The notes beneath the pieces were generated by a model. It saw nothing but the letters and a program-made list of their open reading frames with translations. It searched no databases and was not told the DNA's origin. This document shows positions 1 to 9,114 of a stretch of DNA of 64,000 nucleotides, one piece after another. Origin of the DNA: Mesorhizobium sp. B2-3-4 (GTDB taxonomy: Bacteria; Pseudomonadota; Alphaproteobacteria; Rhizobiales; Rhizobiaceae); assembly GCF_006442315.1 (NCBI RefSeq), contig NZ_VFVY01000002.1:372001-436000 (forward strand), written 5' to 3'. A program made the position numbers and the translations under genes. Each line of letters begins with the position of its first letter. Within the stretch, counting starts at the first letter, position 1.

Positions 1-1769
1 ACAGGGAAGCCCGCCAGATTCGGCTGTCTCCGGACGGCAGGTTGCTGGCATTTGCCTGCCAGGGCGACGGTCCGGCGACGGACCTGATCGAGATAAGATC
101 GGACGGCGCTGTCGTCGCCAGCACCACCTTGAGCGGACGCATCGAACAGCTCGACTGGTCGCCCGATGGCGGGAAGCTCCTTCTGGTGGTTGCCGGCACC
201 GGCGCCGATCTTGCCGGCATCCACGGCGGCTATGCCCAGAAGCAACCCAAGGAAGCCGTGGCCTGGCTGCCCGAGGTGAGGCTCGGCGAGGGCGAGGATC
301 TGTGGCGCCGCATATGGATCTGGGATCTCGAGGGTGCCGCCCGCCCGCTCACCGCGCCGCCTCTCAACGTCTGGGAAGCGAGTTGGTCCGGCAATGACGG
401 CATCGCGGCATTGGTCAGCGACGATCACGGCGAAGGCAGTTGGTATAGGGCGCGGCTGGCGCTGGTGGATGCCGGGTCGGGCGCCGCGCGCACCGTTCAT
501 ACGCCGACGGACCAGATCGGCTGCGTCAGGGGCAGCCCGGACGGAGACAGGATCGCGTTCATCCAGGCCTTCTGCAGCGATCGCGGGCTGGTCGCCGGCG
601 CGCTTTCCATCCTGAACCGGAAGACCGGTTCCGTCACGACCGCCGAAACGTTGGGCGTCGATGTCACGTCGGTCGAATGGCGCTCGGCGACGACGATCCA
701 TTTCGCCGGTGCGCGCGGCCACGAAACGGCGATCGGAGATTTCGCGGTCGACCGCTTGCTCGCGACGCAGCTTTGGGCATCGCGCGAACTCACCAATGGC
801 GAATGGGTGCCGGCATCGAGCCCGATAGGTGAAGGGGGCTCGCTGTTCATCGCCGAATCCTGGTCGCGCGCGCCGTTCCTCGCCGAAGTGACCGACGGCA
901 AGATTGTCGAACTGGTCTCATTGGCCGCACCCGCCGCCGCCCGCGCGACGGCCGCTTGCGGTATGGTCGAACCTTTCCAATGGATTGCGCCTGACGGCCT
1001 CGCGATTGAGGGCTGGCTGGTGCGGCCAAGCGGCGCGACAGCCCCGACGCCGCTCCTGGTCGACGTGCATGGCGGCCCGGTCTCGGCGCATCGCAACCGC
1101 TGGCTCGGCCGGTCGCGCGCCGGCGCCATGCTCGTCAGCCGTGGCTGGACCGTGCTCTTCCCCAACCCGCGCGGCAGCACCGGGCGCGGCGACGGCTTTG
1201 CCCGCGCCGTCAAGGGCGACATGGGCGGCGCCGATGCGCAAGACATCCTCAGCGGGGTCGATGCCCTGATCGAACAAGGTCTTGTCGATGCCGGGTGCGT
1301 CGCCGTCACCGGAACCAGCTATGGTGGCTTCATGTCGGCATGGCTGCCTTCGCAAAGCGACCGCTTCGCCGCCGCCATACCGATCTCCCCGGTCGGCGAC
1401 TGGTACAGCCAGCACCGCACGTCGCAGATTCCCGAATTCGACGAGATCATGCTGACGACATCGCCATGGCAGTCCGGCGGCGACTATTTTGCGCGCAGCC
1501 CTGCTTTTCACAAACAGAAGAAACCAGTGCCTTCGCTGATAATGGCCGGCGCCATCGACAAGAGTACGCCGCCGGGACAGGCCGAGGAATGTCATTTCGC
1601 GGCCCTGAGGTCGGGCGCGCCAAGCGTGCTCGTCATCTATCCGAATGCCGGGCACAGCCTGCGCGGCTACCCCGAATACATCGACAGCGCCGCACGCATC
1701 CTGTGGTGGCTGGAAAGGCATATCGGCCCGGCCAAGGGACCCGGACAGAAAGCAGAAGGAGAAGAATGA
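1..1769 (+). CDS. S9 family (prolyl oligopeptidase-type) peptidase, 5' end outside window
   Basis: Serine peptidase expected to cleave short peptides or acyl-amino acids. The frame is already open at base 3, inside a propeller repeat (RLSPDGRLLAFA), so the true start lies upstream; a second repeat (LDWSPDGGKLLLV) follows. The C-terminal alpha/beta-hydrolase half carries GTSYGGF (nucleophile Ser codon at 1317), an Asp in DKSTPP (about 1558) and a His in NAGHSL (about 1653), which is the Ser-Asp-His order of family S9. The stop overlaps the next ATG (ATGA), so it is coupled to the FAD oxidoreductase. The substrate is unknown. Family assignment is firm, specificity is not. Confidence 0.88.
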   Translation, partial: REARQIRLSPDGRLLAFACQGDGPATDLIEIRSDGAVVASTTLSGRIEQLDWSPDGGKLLLVVAGTGADLAGIHGGYAQKQPKEAVAWLPEVRLGEGEDLWRRIWIWDLEGAARPLTAPPLNVWEASWSGNDGIAALVSDDHGEGSWYRARLALVDAGSGAARTVHTPTDQIGCVRGSPDGDRIAFIQAFCSDRGLVAGALSILNRKTGSVTTAETLGVDVTSVEWRSATTIHFAGARGHETAIGDFAVDRLLATQLWASRELTNGEWVPASSPIGEGGSLFIAESWSRAPFLAEVTDGKIVELVSLAAPAAARATAACGMVEPFQWIAPDGLAIEGWLVRPSGATAPTPLLVDVHGGPVSAHRNRWLGRSRAGAMLVSRGWTVLFPNPRGSTGRGDGFARAVKGDMGGADAQDILSGVDALIEQGLVDAGCVAVTGTSYGGFMSAWLPSQSDRFAAAIPISPVGDWYSQHRTSQIPEFDEIMLTTSPWQSGGDYFARSPAFHKQKKPVPSLIMAGAIDKSTPPGQAEECHFAALRSGAPSVLVIYPNAGHSLRGYPEYIDSAARILWWLERHIGPAKGPGQKAEGEE

Positions 1770-3034
1770 TGAGCGCAAATGGCCACGATGGCGCCAACAG
1801 ACATATCGCCGTGATCGGCGGCGGCATCATCGGCTGCAGCGCGGCTGTCCACCTGCTGCGGTCGGGCGTGCGCCAGGTGACGATCATCGATGCGGGGCAG
1901 CCGGGCGCCGCGACCACCGGTGCCGGCGCTGGCTTCGTCTCGCACTGGTCCGCAGGCATGATCCCGCTCGGCGAGGAAGGTTTTCAGCTACAGCAATATG
2001 GCCTCGACTTCTATCGCCGGCTGCACGAGGTCGGCGTCGAGATCGGCTACCGGCCGAACGGCACGCTGATCATGGCGCTCACCGAGGACGGACGCGACCG
2101 TTTCGTCCGCCCGGTGCTGGAGTCCCCTCACGCACCTGCGGAAATGCAGGATTTGAACGCCGTCCAGATCGGGCAGAGGATGCAGGGCCTGATCGATCCG
2201 GCGCGGGTCCACTCGGCGGCCTACAACCCGCACGGCATCCAGGTCGATACATCGCTGGCGATGAAGGTGCTGACGGGCCAGATCAGCGAGCTTGGCGGTG
2301 TCTTCCGCAACGGCACGCGCGTCACCGCCATCCATGATGCCGGCGATCGGGTGACGATCGAAACCGACAAGGGCCGCGTCGAGGCCGATGGCGCGATCGC
2401 CGCCGCCGGCGCCTGGAACAACCAGGTGATTTCAGGCCTTGGCTGGCAGCTCCCACTGCTGCGCGTCGTGGCGACACGCATCGTCACCGACGACAGGGGC
2501 CTGCCGTCGACGATCCCAACGGTCCAATGCCGCGAATTGCGGCTGTGGCTGCGCGAAACTTTCGGCGCCGTCATGTGGGGCACGGGGCGGCACTACAAGC
2601 CGTTGTACAAGACCGCCGACAGCGAGATCGAGCCCGGCCAGCCGCACAATACGGAGCTGATGCGCGAGACCTTCGACGAAGAGCTTGCCGAGTTGCAGGC
2701 GATCTTCCCGCCGCTGCGCGGCTCGAAGCTCGCGAGCTGGGCGCAGGGAGTGCCATGCTACACGCCCGACAACGGGCTTGTTGTCGGCAAGGTGCCCGGC
2801 AGCGGCAATGTCGTCGTCGCCGGGGGCGACAATGAGAGCGGGGTGACGCACGGTCCGGGCCTCGGCCGTCTGGCCTCGGAACTTGTACTCGGACAGCAGC
2901 CCTTCGTTGCCCCGGCGCGGTTCCGCGTCGAGCGTTACGCGTCCGATGCCTTCAAATCGGAGGCCGAGGTCGAGGCTGCCATGCCGGCCTGGGGTGCACG
3001 CCACGAAGCCTCGCGCTTTGGCCGCTCGGCTTGA
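1766..3034 (+). CDS. FAD-dependent oxidoreductase, DAO family
   Basis: Flavoprotein of the D-amino-acid oxidase/sarcosine dehydrogenase family (422 aa), expected to oxidise the C-N bond of an amino acid or N-methylated amine. The N-terminus has the Rossmann dinucleotide motif AVIGGGIIGCSAAVHL followed by a DAO-type stretch (GAATTGAGAGF). The C-terminal GDNESGVTHGPGLG segment is the second FAD-contact region typical of the family. The start at 1766 was chosen for its AGAAGGAG ribosome site and ATGA overlap with the peptidase; an ATG at 1769 is the alternative. It ends flush against the convergent LysR gene. The nearby Rieske oxygenase suggests, by inference only, an N-methylated or proline-like substrate. 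Confidence 0.85.
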   Translation: MMSANGHDGANRHIAVIGGGIIGCSAAVHLLRSGVRQVTIIDAGQPGAATTGAGAGFVSHWSAGMIPLGEEGFQLQQYGLDFYRRLHEVGVEIGYRPNGTLIMALTEDGRDRFVRPVLESPHAPAEMQDLNAVQIGQRMQGLIDPARVHSAAYNPHGIQVDTSLAMKVLTGQISELGGVFRNGTRVTAIHDAGDRVTIETDKGRVEADGAIAAAGAWNNQVISGLGWQLPLLRVVATRIVTDDRGLPSTIPTVQCRELRLWLRETFGAVMWGTGRHYKPLYKTADSEIEPGQPHNTELMRETFDEELAELQAIFPPLRGSKLASWAQGVPCYTPDNGLVVGKVPGSGNVVVAGGDNESGVTHGPGLGRLASELVLGQQPFVAPARFRVERYASDAFKSEAEVEAAMPAWGARHEASRFGRSA

Positions 3035-3928
3035 TCAATTGGCGCCGACGCTGCCCAGCAGTGCCCGGGCTACCGCCTTGACCGTCGGGCCGGCATTCTT
3101 CCTCATCACGATATGGAAGGATCCGGCGTGACGGCGTGAGGCTCTGGTCAGCCGGACAAGCTGGCCAAGCCGAAGCTGCTCGTCGGCGAAACCCGCCCAG
3201 GCAAGCGCGGCGCCGCGTCCGGCGATGGTCTCGTGGATCATCGACATGTAGCTCGTGAACCGCGGTCCCTCGAGTTTGCGGTTGGTTCCAATCCAGGACT
3301 GCCAGCTGTCGATCGCCCTCGGCGGCGTCGCCTGGTGCAGCAGCGGCACGCCGAGGAACGCTTCGGGTTCCTCCGACGCAAGCGCGGGATACCGCGCCAG
3401 GAAAGCCGGCGCGCAGACCGGGAACCACTCGCCGTCGAACAGCTTCTCGGCAACGAGGTCGGGCCATTGTTCGGCCTCGCCGAAGCGGATCGACAGCGCC
3501 ACCTCCGGCTGGTCGAAATCCCTGTAGTCGCTGGATGTCTGCAGCAGCACCCGGCCGTCGGCGACCAGCGACGTGATGAGGCCGAAGCGCGGCATCAGCC
3601 ATGCCTGGGCGAGGTCGTGGCTGCAGCCGACGACGAACGTATCGCTGTCATGCTCGGTCAGTTCCTCGACCGCCTGCCGGATGGTCGTCAACCCATCGCG
3701 GATCGCCCCCGCCAGGGCGATGCCGGCCCCGGTGATGGCAACGCGGTTGCCTCTGCGGCTGAACAGCTCGACCGACAATTGCCGTTCGAGATTGGCGACA
3801 TGCCGGCTGACCGCCGATTGCGCGATGTTGAGTTCCTGCGCGGCGGGCGTCAGCCCGCCATGCCGCGCGGCGGCCTCGAAGACGACCATGGCGTTGAGCA
3901 GCGGTAGCGATGTCTTGAGCGTCTTCAC
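3035..3928 (-). CDS. LysR family transcriptional regulator (GcvA-like)
   Basis: DNA-binding regulator of 297 aa. The N-terminal winged helix-turn-helix (LNAMVVFEAAARHGGLTPAA, then AVSRHVANLE) is followed by a periplasmic-binding-like effector domain, the usual LysR length and order. The N-terminal form LPLLNAMVVFEAAARHGG resembles the GcvA subgroup. It starts with GTG at 3928; the nearby ATG at 3941 is out of frame. It is divergent from the Rieske oxygenase with a 123-bp gap, so it probably controls that gene and itself. The TGA directly abuts the stop of the convergent FAD oxidoreductase. Confidence 0.88.
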   Translation of the reverse strand: MKTLKTSLPLLNAMVVFEAAARHGGLTPAAQELNIAQSAVSRHVANLERQLSVELFSRRGNRVAITGAGIALAGAIRDGLTTIRQAVEELTEHDSDTFVVGCSHDLAQAWLMPRFGLITSLVADGRVLLQTSSDYRDFDQPEVALSIRFGEAEQWPDLVAEKLFDGEWFPVCAPAFLARYPALASEEPEAFLGVPLLHQATPPRAIDSWQSWIGTNRKLEGPRFTSYMSMIHETIAGRGAALAWAGFADEQLRLGQLVRLTRASRRHAGSFHIVMRKNAGPTVKAVARALLGSVGAN

Positions 3929-4051
3929 GGCAGGCTTTCATGCTTTTTCGATATGAAGGTCTACCATTTCGGTATTTGCCGCAAGCACTTCCGCATCGCA
4001 CACTCTATCCAAACATCATTCTAATGCCAGCGCGCGGAAAGGGTGTTCGCC
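3929..4051. promoter_or_regulatory. Divergent control region between LysR gene and Rieske oxygenase gene
   Basis: This 123-bp gap is more AT-rich than its surroundings and must hold both divergent promoters. I cannot name a convincing T-N11-A LysR box. The string ATATGAAG at about 3950 recurs upstream of the ThDP-enzyme gene (about 5433), which may be chance. Confidence 0.4.
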
Positions 4052-5389
4052 ATGCAGGCCTACACACGAGACAGCCAGCCATCCGACAGAGACGAGATCG
4101 TGCGCCTGATCGATCGGCAGCGCCAGGACTGGTCGCTGGAACAGGCTTTCTATACGGACCCGGCGATTTTCGCGCTGGAGCGGGAACTGTGGTTTCCACG
4201 CCAATGGGTGCTTGTCGCGCATGCCAGCGAGGTGCCCGAAAAGGGACGCTACATCGTGCGCCAGCTTTTTGACGAAGAGATCATCGTCGTGCGCTTCGGC
4301 GACGGCGAGGAGGACATCGCGGCCTACTACAATGTCTGCACCCATCGCGGCTCGCGGCTGTGCACCAAGGACGGACGCGGCAAGCTTCTGGTCTGTCCCT
4401 ACCATGCCTGGTCGTTCAGGCTGACCGGCGAGTTGCAGTCGCGGCAGGATCTTCCCGAAAGCGTCGATCCCGACGCACTGGGACTGCACCGTGTGCCGTC
4501 GAAATGTTTCGGCGGCCTGGTGATGTGCGGTCTCGATGCCAGCTCCCTCCCGGACATCCAGCCTGTCGCGGATGGGCTGACCGGCGGATTGCTGGAAAAC
4601 GGCCTCGACCGCGCGCGCATCGTGTCGCGCAAGAACTACCTGACCAGGGCGAACTGGAAGCTGGTGCTGGAGAATTTCCTCGAATGCTATCACTGCCGGC
4701 CGGCGCATCCCGAATATTACCGGGTCAATGGCCATGTCAAAGTCACCGCGACCCGCGACGCCGACAAGGCGGTCGAATGGCAGGAAGAAATCGAGGCCTG
4801 GCACAGCGTCATCGGCGATGCCGAATTCCACAAGGGCGCCTGGCAGGCCGGCGACCTCGATACCATGCCGTTCGCCATGCATCGCAAGCCGATCGGTTCG
4901 GGCCGCAAGACGCTGTCCAACACGGGCGAGGGGGTTTCATGCTTGATGGGCGGCCGCAGCGCCTATGATGGTGGCGAAAGCGGCTTCCGCCTCGGGCGCC
5001 TGTCCTTCGCCAGTGCCGCCAACGATTATGTCACGCTGTTCCAGATGATACCGCGCAATGCCATGGAGACCGACGTCGTCCTGACCTGGCTTGTCGACAA
5101 GGACGCGGAGGCGGGCGTCGACGCCGATGCCATCAGCTGGATGTGGGACGTCACCACGGTGCAGGACAAGAAGATCACCGAGGACAATGCCGACGGCATC
5201 CTGTCGCGCGCCTACAGGCCAGGTCCCTACACGCCGCTGGAAAGCCAGACCTCGTTCTTCGTGCAGACCTATCTGTCGGAATTGCGTTCGCTGGTCACCG
5301 GCACGCGCGGCGCCCCGCCGAGCCAATGGTCGGCGCCGGCGCAGCTCTTCGCGTCGCCGAAGGCGGCAGGGTGCGATACCCGTCTTTGA
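4052..5389 (+). CDS. Rieske non-heme iron oxygenase, alpha subunit (quaternary-amine type)
   Basis: Oxygenase component of a two-component monooxygenase/demethylase, cytoplasmic, 445 aa. The Rieske 2Fe-2S site is CTHRGSRLC followed by CPYHAW (C-x-H...C-x2-H spacing). The catalytic iron site is NWKLVLENFLECYHC then AHP. A Glu precedes CYHC where ring-hydroxylating dioxygenases usually have Asp, a form seen in carnitine (CntA), glycine betaine (GbcA) and stachydrine (Stc2) oxygenases. ATG 4052 was preferred over GTG 4043 because of GGAAAGGG about 8 bases upstream. No reductase partner is encoded in the window. Vanillate demethylase (VanA) was considered but the active-site form argues against it. 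Confidence 0.82.
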   Translation: MQAYTRDSQPSDRDEIVRLIDRQRQDWSLEQAFYTDPAIFALERELWFPRQWVLVAHASEVPEKGRYIVRQLFDEEIIVVRFGDGEEDIAAYYNVCTHRGSRLCTKDGRGKLLVCPYHAWSFRLTGELQSRQDLPESVDPDALGLHRVPSKCFGGLVMCGLDASSLPDIQPVADGLTGGLLENGLDRARIVSRKNYLTRANWKLVLENFLECYHCRPAHPEYYRVNGHVKVTATRDADKAVEWQEEIEAWHSVIGDAEFHKGAWQAGDLDTMPFAMHRKPIGSGRKTLSNTGEGVSCLMGGRSAYDGGESGFRLGRLSFASAANDYVTLFQMIPRNAMETDVVLTWLVDKDAEAGVDADAISWMWDVTTVQDKKITEDNADGILSRAYRPGPYTPLESQTSFFVQTYLSELRSLVTGTRGAPPSQWSAPAQLFASPKAAGCDTRL

Positions 5390-5479
5390 CGCCTGGTCGC
5401 GGGTCGCCTCTTTGAGACGCCGCGTTCCGATGCCATATGAAGATGGCTGGCGGAATGCGCATCGCAGGAGAGACGGTTC

Positions 5480-7126
5480 ATGGTCAAGGGTTCGGATCTG
5501 TTCGTGGCGGCCCTCGAGAACGAAGGGGTCGATCGCATCTTCGGTATTCCGGGCGAGGAAAATCTCGACATCGTCGAATCGATCCGCCGCTCGTCGATCC
5601 AGCTGATCCTGACCCGTCACGAGCAGGCGGCCGCCTTCATGGCCGCCACCTATGGCAGGCTCACCGGCAAGCCCGGCGTGTGCATCACCACGCTGGGCCC
5701 CGGGGCGCTCAACCTGACGACGGGTGCTGCCTACGCACTGCTCGGCGCGATGCCGATGATCATGCTCACCGGCCAGAAGGGGATATTGTCGTCCCGGCAG
5801 GCGCGTTTCCAGATCGTCGACATCGTCGCGGCGATGAAGCCGCTGACCAAGCTGTCGCGCCAGATCGTCTCGCCCAGGATGATCCCATCGCTGGTGCGCG
5901 AGGCTTTCCGCGTCGCGCAGGAGGAGCGTCCGGGTCCGGTGCATCTGGAACTGCCGGAAGACATTGCCGCGGCGGAATGCGAACCGGTCGCTCTGGTGCC
6001 CACGCACCCCGTCGACCTGCCGATCGCCGGCGCGGACGCGCTCGATCGCGCCGCCCGGATGATCACGGAAGCCAAGCGTCCGCTGCTGATGTTCGGCGCG
6101 GCGGCGTCGCGTCCACGCGTGACCCCCGACATTGCCCAGTTCGTGCTGCGCACGCAGATCCCCTATTTCACAACGCAGATGGGCAAGGGCACCGTGCCCG
6201 GCGGCACCGAGCTCTATATGGGCACGGCGGCGCTTTCGGAGCGCGACTATGTGCACGAGGCCATCGAACAGGCGGACTTGATCATCACCATCGGCCACGA
6301 CACGGTCGAGAAGCCGCCCTTCATCATGGGGCCCGACGGCCCCAAGGTCATCCATGTCGGCTACCACTCGGCCGATGTCGAGCAGGTCTATTTCCCGCAG
6401 GCCGAGATCGTCGGCGACCTCGGTCCGTCTCTGGCGCTCTTGGCGGACCGCGTCGAAGGCAGGATCCCCAACGCGCAGGCCCTGTTGCCTCTGCGCGAAG
6501 GCATTCTGAGCCGGATCGCGGCGCGTGCCACCGAGGATCGCTTCACGCCGCAGCGCATCGTGCACGACGTGCGCGCCGTGATGCCGGCCGACGGCATCCT
6601 GGCGCTCGACAACGGCATGTACAAGATCTGGTTCGCGCGCAACTACCGCACGCGCATGGCAAACACGCTGCTGCTCGACAATGCGCTCGCCACAATGGGC
6701 GCCGGCCTGCCATCGGCGATGATGGCGGCGCTGCTTTATCCCGGGCGCCGTGTCATGGCCATCGCCGGCGATGGCGGTTTTATGATGAACAGCCAGGAAC
6801 TGGAGACAGCTGTCAGGCTCAAGCTCAACCTCGTCGTCCTGCTGCTCGAAGACAACGCCTATGGCATGATCCGCTGGAAGCAGGCGGTCGACGAATTCCC
6901 GGATTTCGGCATGACCTTCGGCAATCCCGATTTCGTCAGATATGCCGAAGCTTACGGCGCCAAAGGGACCAGGGTCAGCGCGATCGGCGACTTGCGGCCG
7001 GCGCTGGAACAGGCCTTTGCCGGGGGCGGCGTGCATCTCGTCGTGGTGCCCATCGACTATTCCGAAAACACCAGGGTGCTTGTTGACGAATTGCGCGAGC
7101 GATTGCCGGCGCCAAAGGCGTCCTGA
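5480..7126 (+). CDS. Thiamine-diphosphate enzyme, acetolactate synthase large-subunit-like
   Basis: ThDP-dependent decarboxylase/carboligase of 548 aa. The N-terminal domain has the catalytic Glu in TRHEQAAAFMA, and the C-terminal domain has the ThDP/Mg motif opening with GDGGFMMNSQE and closing at DNAYG. These mark the acetohydroxyacid synthase/benzoylformate decarboxylase superfamily. The start is supported by AGGAGAG about 8 bases upstream. No small regulatory subunit follows, so a catabolic, AlsS-like or other 2-oxoacid role is likelier than branched-chain amino acid synthesis. It may be co-transcribed with the Rieske oxygenase (90-bp gap), but no pathway linking them is obvious. Confidence 0.8.
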   Translation: MVKGSDLFVAALENEGVDRIFGIPGEENLDIVESIRRSSIQLILTRHEQAAAFMAATYGRLTGKPGVCITTLGPGALNLTTGAAYALLGAMPMIMLTGQKGILSSRQARFQIVDIVAAMKPLTKLSRQIVSPRMIPSLVREAFRVAQEERPGPVHLELPEDIAAAECEPVALVPTHPVDLPIAGADALDRAARMITEAKRPLLMFGAAASRPRVTPDIAQFVLRTQIPYFTTQMGKGTVPGGTELYMGTAALSERDYVHEAIEQADLIITIGHDTVEKPPFIMGPDGPKVIHVGYHSADVEQVYFPQAEIVGDLGPSLALLADRVEGRIPNAQALLPLREGILSRIAARATEDRFTPQRIVHDVRAVMPADGILALDNGMYKIWFARNYRTRMANTLLLDNALATMGAGLPSAMMAALLYPGRRVMAIAGDGGFMMNSQELETAVRLKLNLVVLLLEDNAYGMIRWKQAVDEFPDFGMTFGNPDFVRYAEAYGAKGTRVSAIGDLRPALEQAFAGGGVHLVVVPIDYSENTRVLVDELRERLPAPKAS

Positions 7127-7151
7127 CGGCAGCGGCGGCGCCGCCGTCAGG
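7122..7151. terminator. Bidirectional hairpin between convergent genes
   Basis: Perfect 9-bp inverted repeat CCTGACGGC / GCCGTCAGG with a GC-rich 12-base spacer, overlapping the stop of the ThDP-enzyme gene and lying just past the stop of the convergent binding-protein gene. There is no T-run, so termination is inferred from position and stem strength. Confidence 0.6.
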
Positions 7152-7163
7152 ATTGCTCGATGC

Positions 7164-8333
7164 CTACAGCTTGCAGTAAGGCGTCACCGGCGCGATGGTG
7201 CCGAAGTCCTTGACGATCTCGTAGCTGATGCCGTCCGCCGCCGCCTTGCCGACATAGGAATGGCAGAGCGTGTGATTGTTGCTGGCATCGACCCGGATCT
7301 TGCCCTGCGGCGCGTCGAACTCGATCGTCGGCAGAGCCTTGAGCACGTCGTCGTCCTTCAGCGATCCGGCCTTCTCGGCGGCGAGCGCATAGAGATGCAG
7401 GCCGTTATAGCCGGCCTCGCCGATGCCGTTGACCATCTTCTCCTGGCCGAACTTCTCGCGGAAGCTCGCGATGAACTTCTTGTTGACCGGATTGTCGAGC
7501 GCCATCCAGTAGGGCTGCGGCGCGTAGGTGCCGGCGGCGACGCCGGGCGGCAGCGCGTCCTTGTTGAAAACCTCGTCGAGCGGCGCGATCAGCGGCTGCT
7601 TGATGTCGAAGGAGCGGTACTGCTTGAGCTGGGTGACGGCGTCGTTGCCGACGACCATCGACCAGACGACATCGGGCTTCAGCGACTTGATCTTCTGGAA
7701 GGCCGGACCGAAATCCGTGGTGCCGAACGGATAATAGTCGGCGCCGATGATCTTGCCGCCGGCCTTCTCATAAGCAGCGGTGATCGCCTCGGTCATCTTC
7801 TGCGGCCAGGCATAGTCCGACGCCATGATGTAGATTGTCTTGCCGAGGTTTTCGGCCACCCACGGCATCATAGGATCGACCTGCTGCATCGGGATCGGCC
7901 CGGTGGCGACGAAGTAGCGGTTGCATTCGCCGCCTTCGAAATTGGTCGGGTAAAAGAACAGCTTCTTGGCCTTCGACGTCACCAACAGCGTGGCGCTGCG
8001 CTCGGGCGAAATGATCGTGCCCATGATCACGTCGACCTTGTCCTCGTTGAGGAGTTTGCGCGCCTTGTCGATCGAGCCCTTCGTCGTGGTCTGGTTGTCC
8101 TCGATGAACAATTCGACCTGGCGCCCGCCAATGCCGTTGGCGGCGTTGAGCTCGGCGGCAGCGAGCTTGTAGCAGTTGAGCAGCGTCTCGCCGAGGATCG
8201 CCTGCAGGCCGGTGATCGGGATCGACAACCCGACCTTGACCGTGTCGGCGGCGCGCAGGATCGACGGTGCGCCGACCATGGCGAAGGCGGCAGCCGCGCC
8301 GCCGGATTTCAAGACAGTTCTTCTGCTTATCAT
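7164..8333 (-). CDS. Urea/short-chain-amide type ABC transporter substrate-binding protein (UrtA/FmdD-like)
   Basis: Periplasmic receptor (389 aa) of the Peripla_BP_5/6 fold. The N-terminus MISRRTVLKSGGAAAAF is a twin-arginine-like export signal. Internal features such as FFYPTNFEGGECNRYF and a following PMQQ segment match the UrtA/AmiC/FmdD group rather than LivJ. ATG 8333 is chosen because GGAAGGG lies about 9 bases upstream; an in-frame TTG at 8351 sits on top of that site. It is the last gene of the minus-strand importer operon, after two hairpins. The ligand is probably urea, an amide or an acylated amine. Confidence 0.82.
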   Translation of the reverse strand: MISRRTVLKSGGAAAAFAMVGAPSILRAADTVKVGLSIPITGLQAILGETLLNCYKLAAAELNAANGIGGRQVELFIEDNQTTTKGSIDKARKLLNEDKVDVIMGTIISPERSATLLVTSKAKKLFFYPTNFEGGECNRYFVATGPIPMQQVDPMMPWVAENLGKTIYIMASDYAWPQKMTEAITAAYEKAGGKIIGADYYPFGTTDFGPAFQKIKSLKPDVVWSMVVGNDAVTQLKQYRSFDIKQPLIAPLDEVFNKDALPPGVAAGTYAPQPYWMALDNPVNKKFIASFREKFGQEKMVNGIGEAGYNGLHLYALAAEKAGSLKDDDVLKALPTIEFDAPQGKIRVDASNNHTLCHSYVGKAAADGISYEIVKDFGTIAPVTPYCKL

Positions 8334-8352
8334 TGTTGTGTTCCCTTCCAAT

Positions 8353-8410
8353 CCCAGGCGCGCCCCATGCGCGCCTTACAAAGTCAAACCCAGGCGCGCC
8401 CGGGCGCGCC
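8353..8410 (-). repeat. Two GC-rich hairpins with a repeated CCCAGGCGCGCC core
   Basis: Lies between the UrtE-like ATPase stop and the binding-protein gene. CCCAGGCGCGCC occurs at 8353-8364 and 8389-8400. The first copy forms a 7-bp stem AGGCGCG/CGCGCCT (8356-8376). The second is the core of a perfect 18-bp palindrome at 8393-8410. They probably act as mRNA processing or stability elements that set binding-protein expression apart from the membrane genes. Confidence 0.55.
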
Positions 8411-9112
8411 TCATAGGGCCAGGAGATCCTTCAGCAGGCTCTCGTCGGCGAATGCTTCGGGTGTGCCTTCGTGGACGATCCTGCCCTTCTCCATCACCAG
8501 GCAGCGGTCCGCCGCCTTGAGAACGAGATCGAGGTTCTGTTCCACGAGGATGATCGCGATGCCGCGCTCGCGCGCGATGCGCGGCACCAGTTCCGCGATC
8601 GACTGCACGATGTTCGGCTGGATACCTTCCGAGGGCTCGTCGAGCAGCAGCACCGAGGGCAGGCCGCACAGCGCGCGGCCGATCGCCAGCATCTGCTGCT
8701 GGCCGCCCGAAAGCGTGCCGGCGACTTGCGCCTCGCGTTCGCGCAGGATCGGAAAATAGCCGAAAATGTCGGTCGGAATGCCGCCATCGCCCCGCTCGCG
8801 AGCGGCACGCGTGCCGACCTCCAGATTCTGCCGCACGGTCAGCTGGTTGAAGATGCCGCGTCCTTGCGGCACATGGGCAATCCCGGCTCGCGCACGGCGA
8901 AAGGCAGGTGCGCTGGTCAGGTCCTGGTCACCGAGGACCACCGCGCCGCCGCTCGCCTTCAAGGCGCCTGCGATGACACGCAGCAGCGTCGTCTTGCCGG
9001 CGCCGTTGCGACCGAGCAGGCCGACGACTTCGCCCGACGCCACGTTGATATCGATGCCGTTCAGCACCGGCAGCAGGCCGTAACCGGCCGAGACGGCCAT
9101 GGTCCGTAGCAT
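8411..9112 (-). CDS. ABC transporter ATPase, UrtE-like
   Basis: Cytoplasmic ATPase (233 aa) of a branched-chain/urea-type importer. Walker A is GRNGAGKTT, the signature is LSGGQQQ, and Walker B is VLLLDEPSEGIQPNIV; the SEGIQPNIV wording is typical of UrtE/FmdF rather than LivF. ATG 9112 has GGGGAGG 8 bases upstream and is 2 bases past the stop of the UrtD-like gene. It pairs with that second ATPase. Confidence 0.85.
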   Translation of the reverse strand: MLRTMAVSAGYGLLPVLNGIDINVASGEVVGLLGRNGAGKTTLLRVIAGALKASGGAVVLGDQDLTSAPAFRRARAGIAHVPQGRGIFNQLTVRQNLEVGTRAARERGDGGIPTDIFGYFPILREREAQVAGTLSGGQQQMLAIGRALCGLPSVLLLDEPSEGIQPNIVQSIAELVPRIARERGIAIILVEQNLDLVLKAADRCLVMEKGRIVHEGTPEAFADESLLKDLLAL

Positions 9113-9114
9113 GG

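Noticed and set aside
4052..5389. Vanillate demethylase VanA, given vdh and pca genes in the window
   Set aside because: The iron site has the ENFLECYHC form of quaternary-amine oxygenases, and the gene is 26 kb from the aromatic island without vanB.
4937..7036. Long minus-strand open frame (about 700 codons) opposite the Rieske and ThDP genes
   Set aside because: Third-position GC bias makes long antisense frames common here; the protein has no recognisable domain and the plus-strand genes are well conserved.
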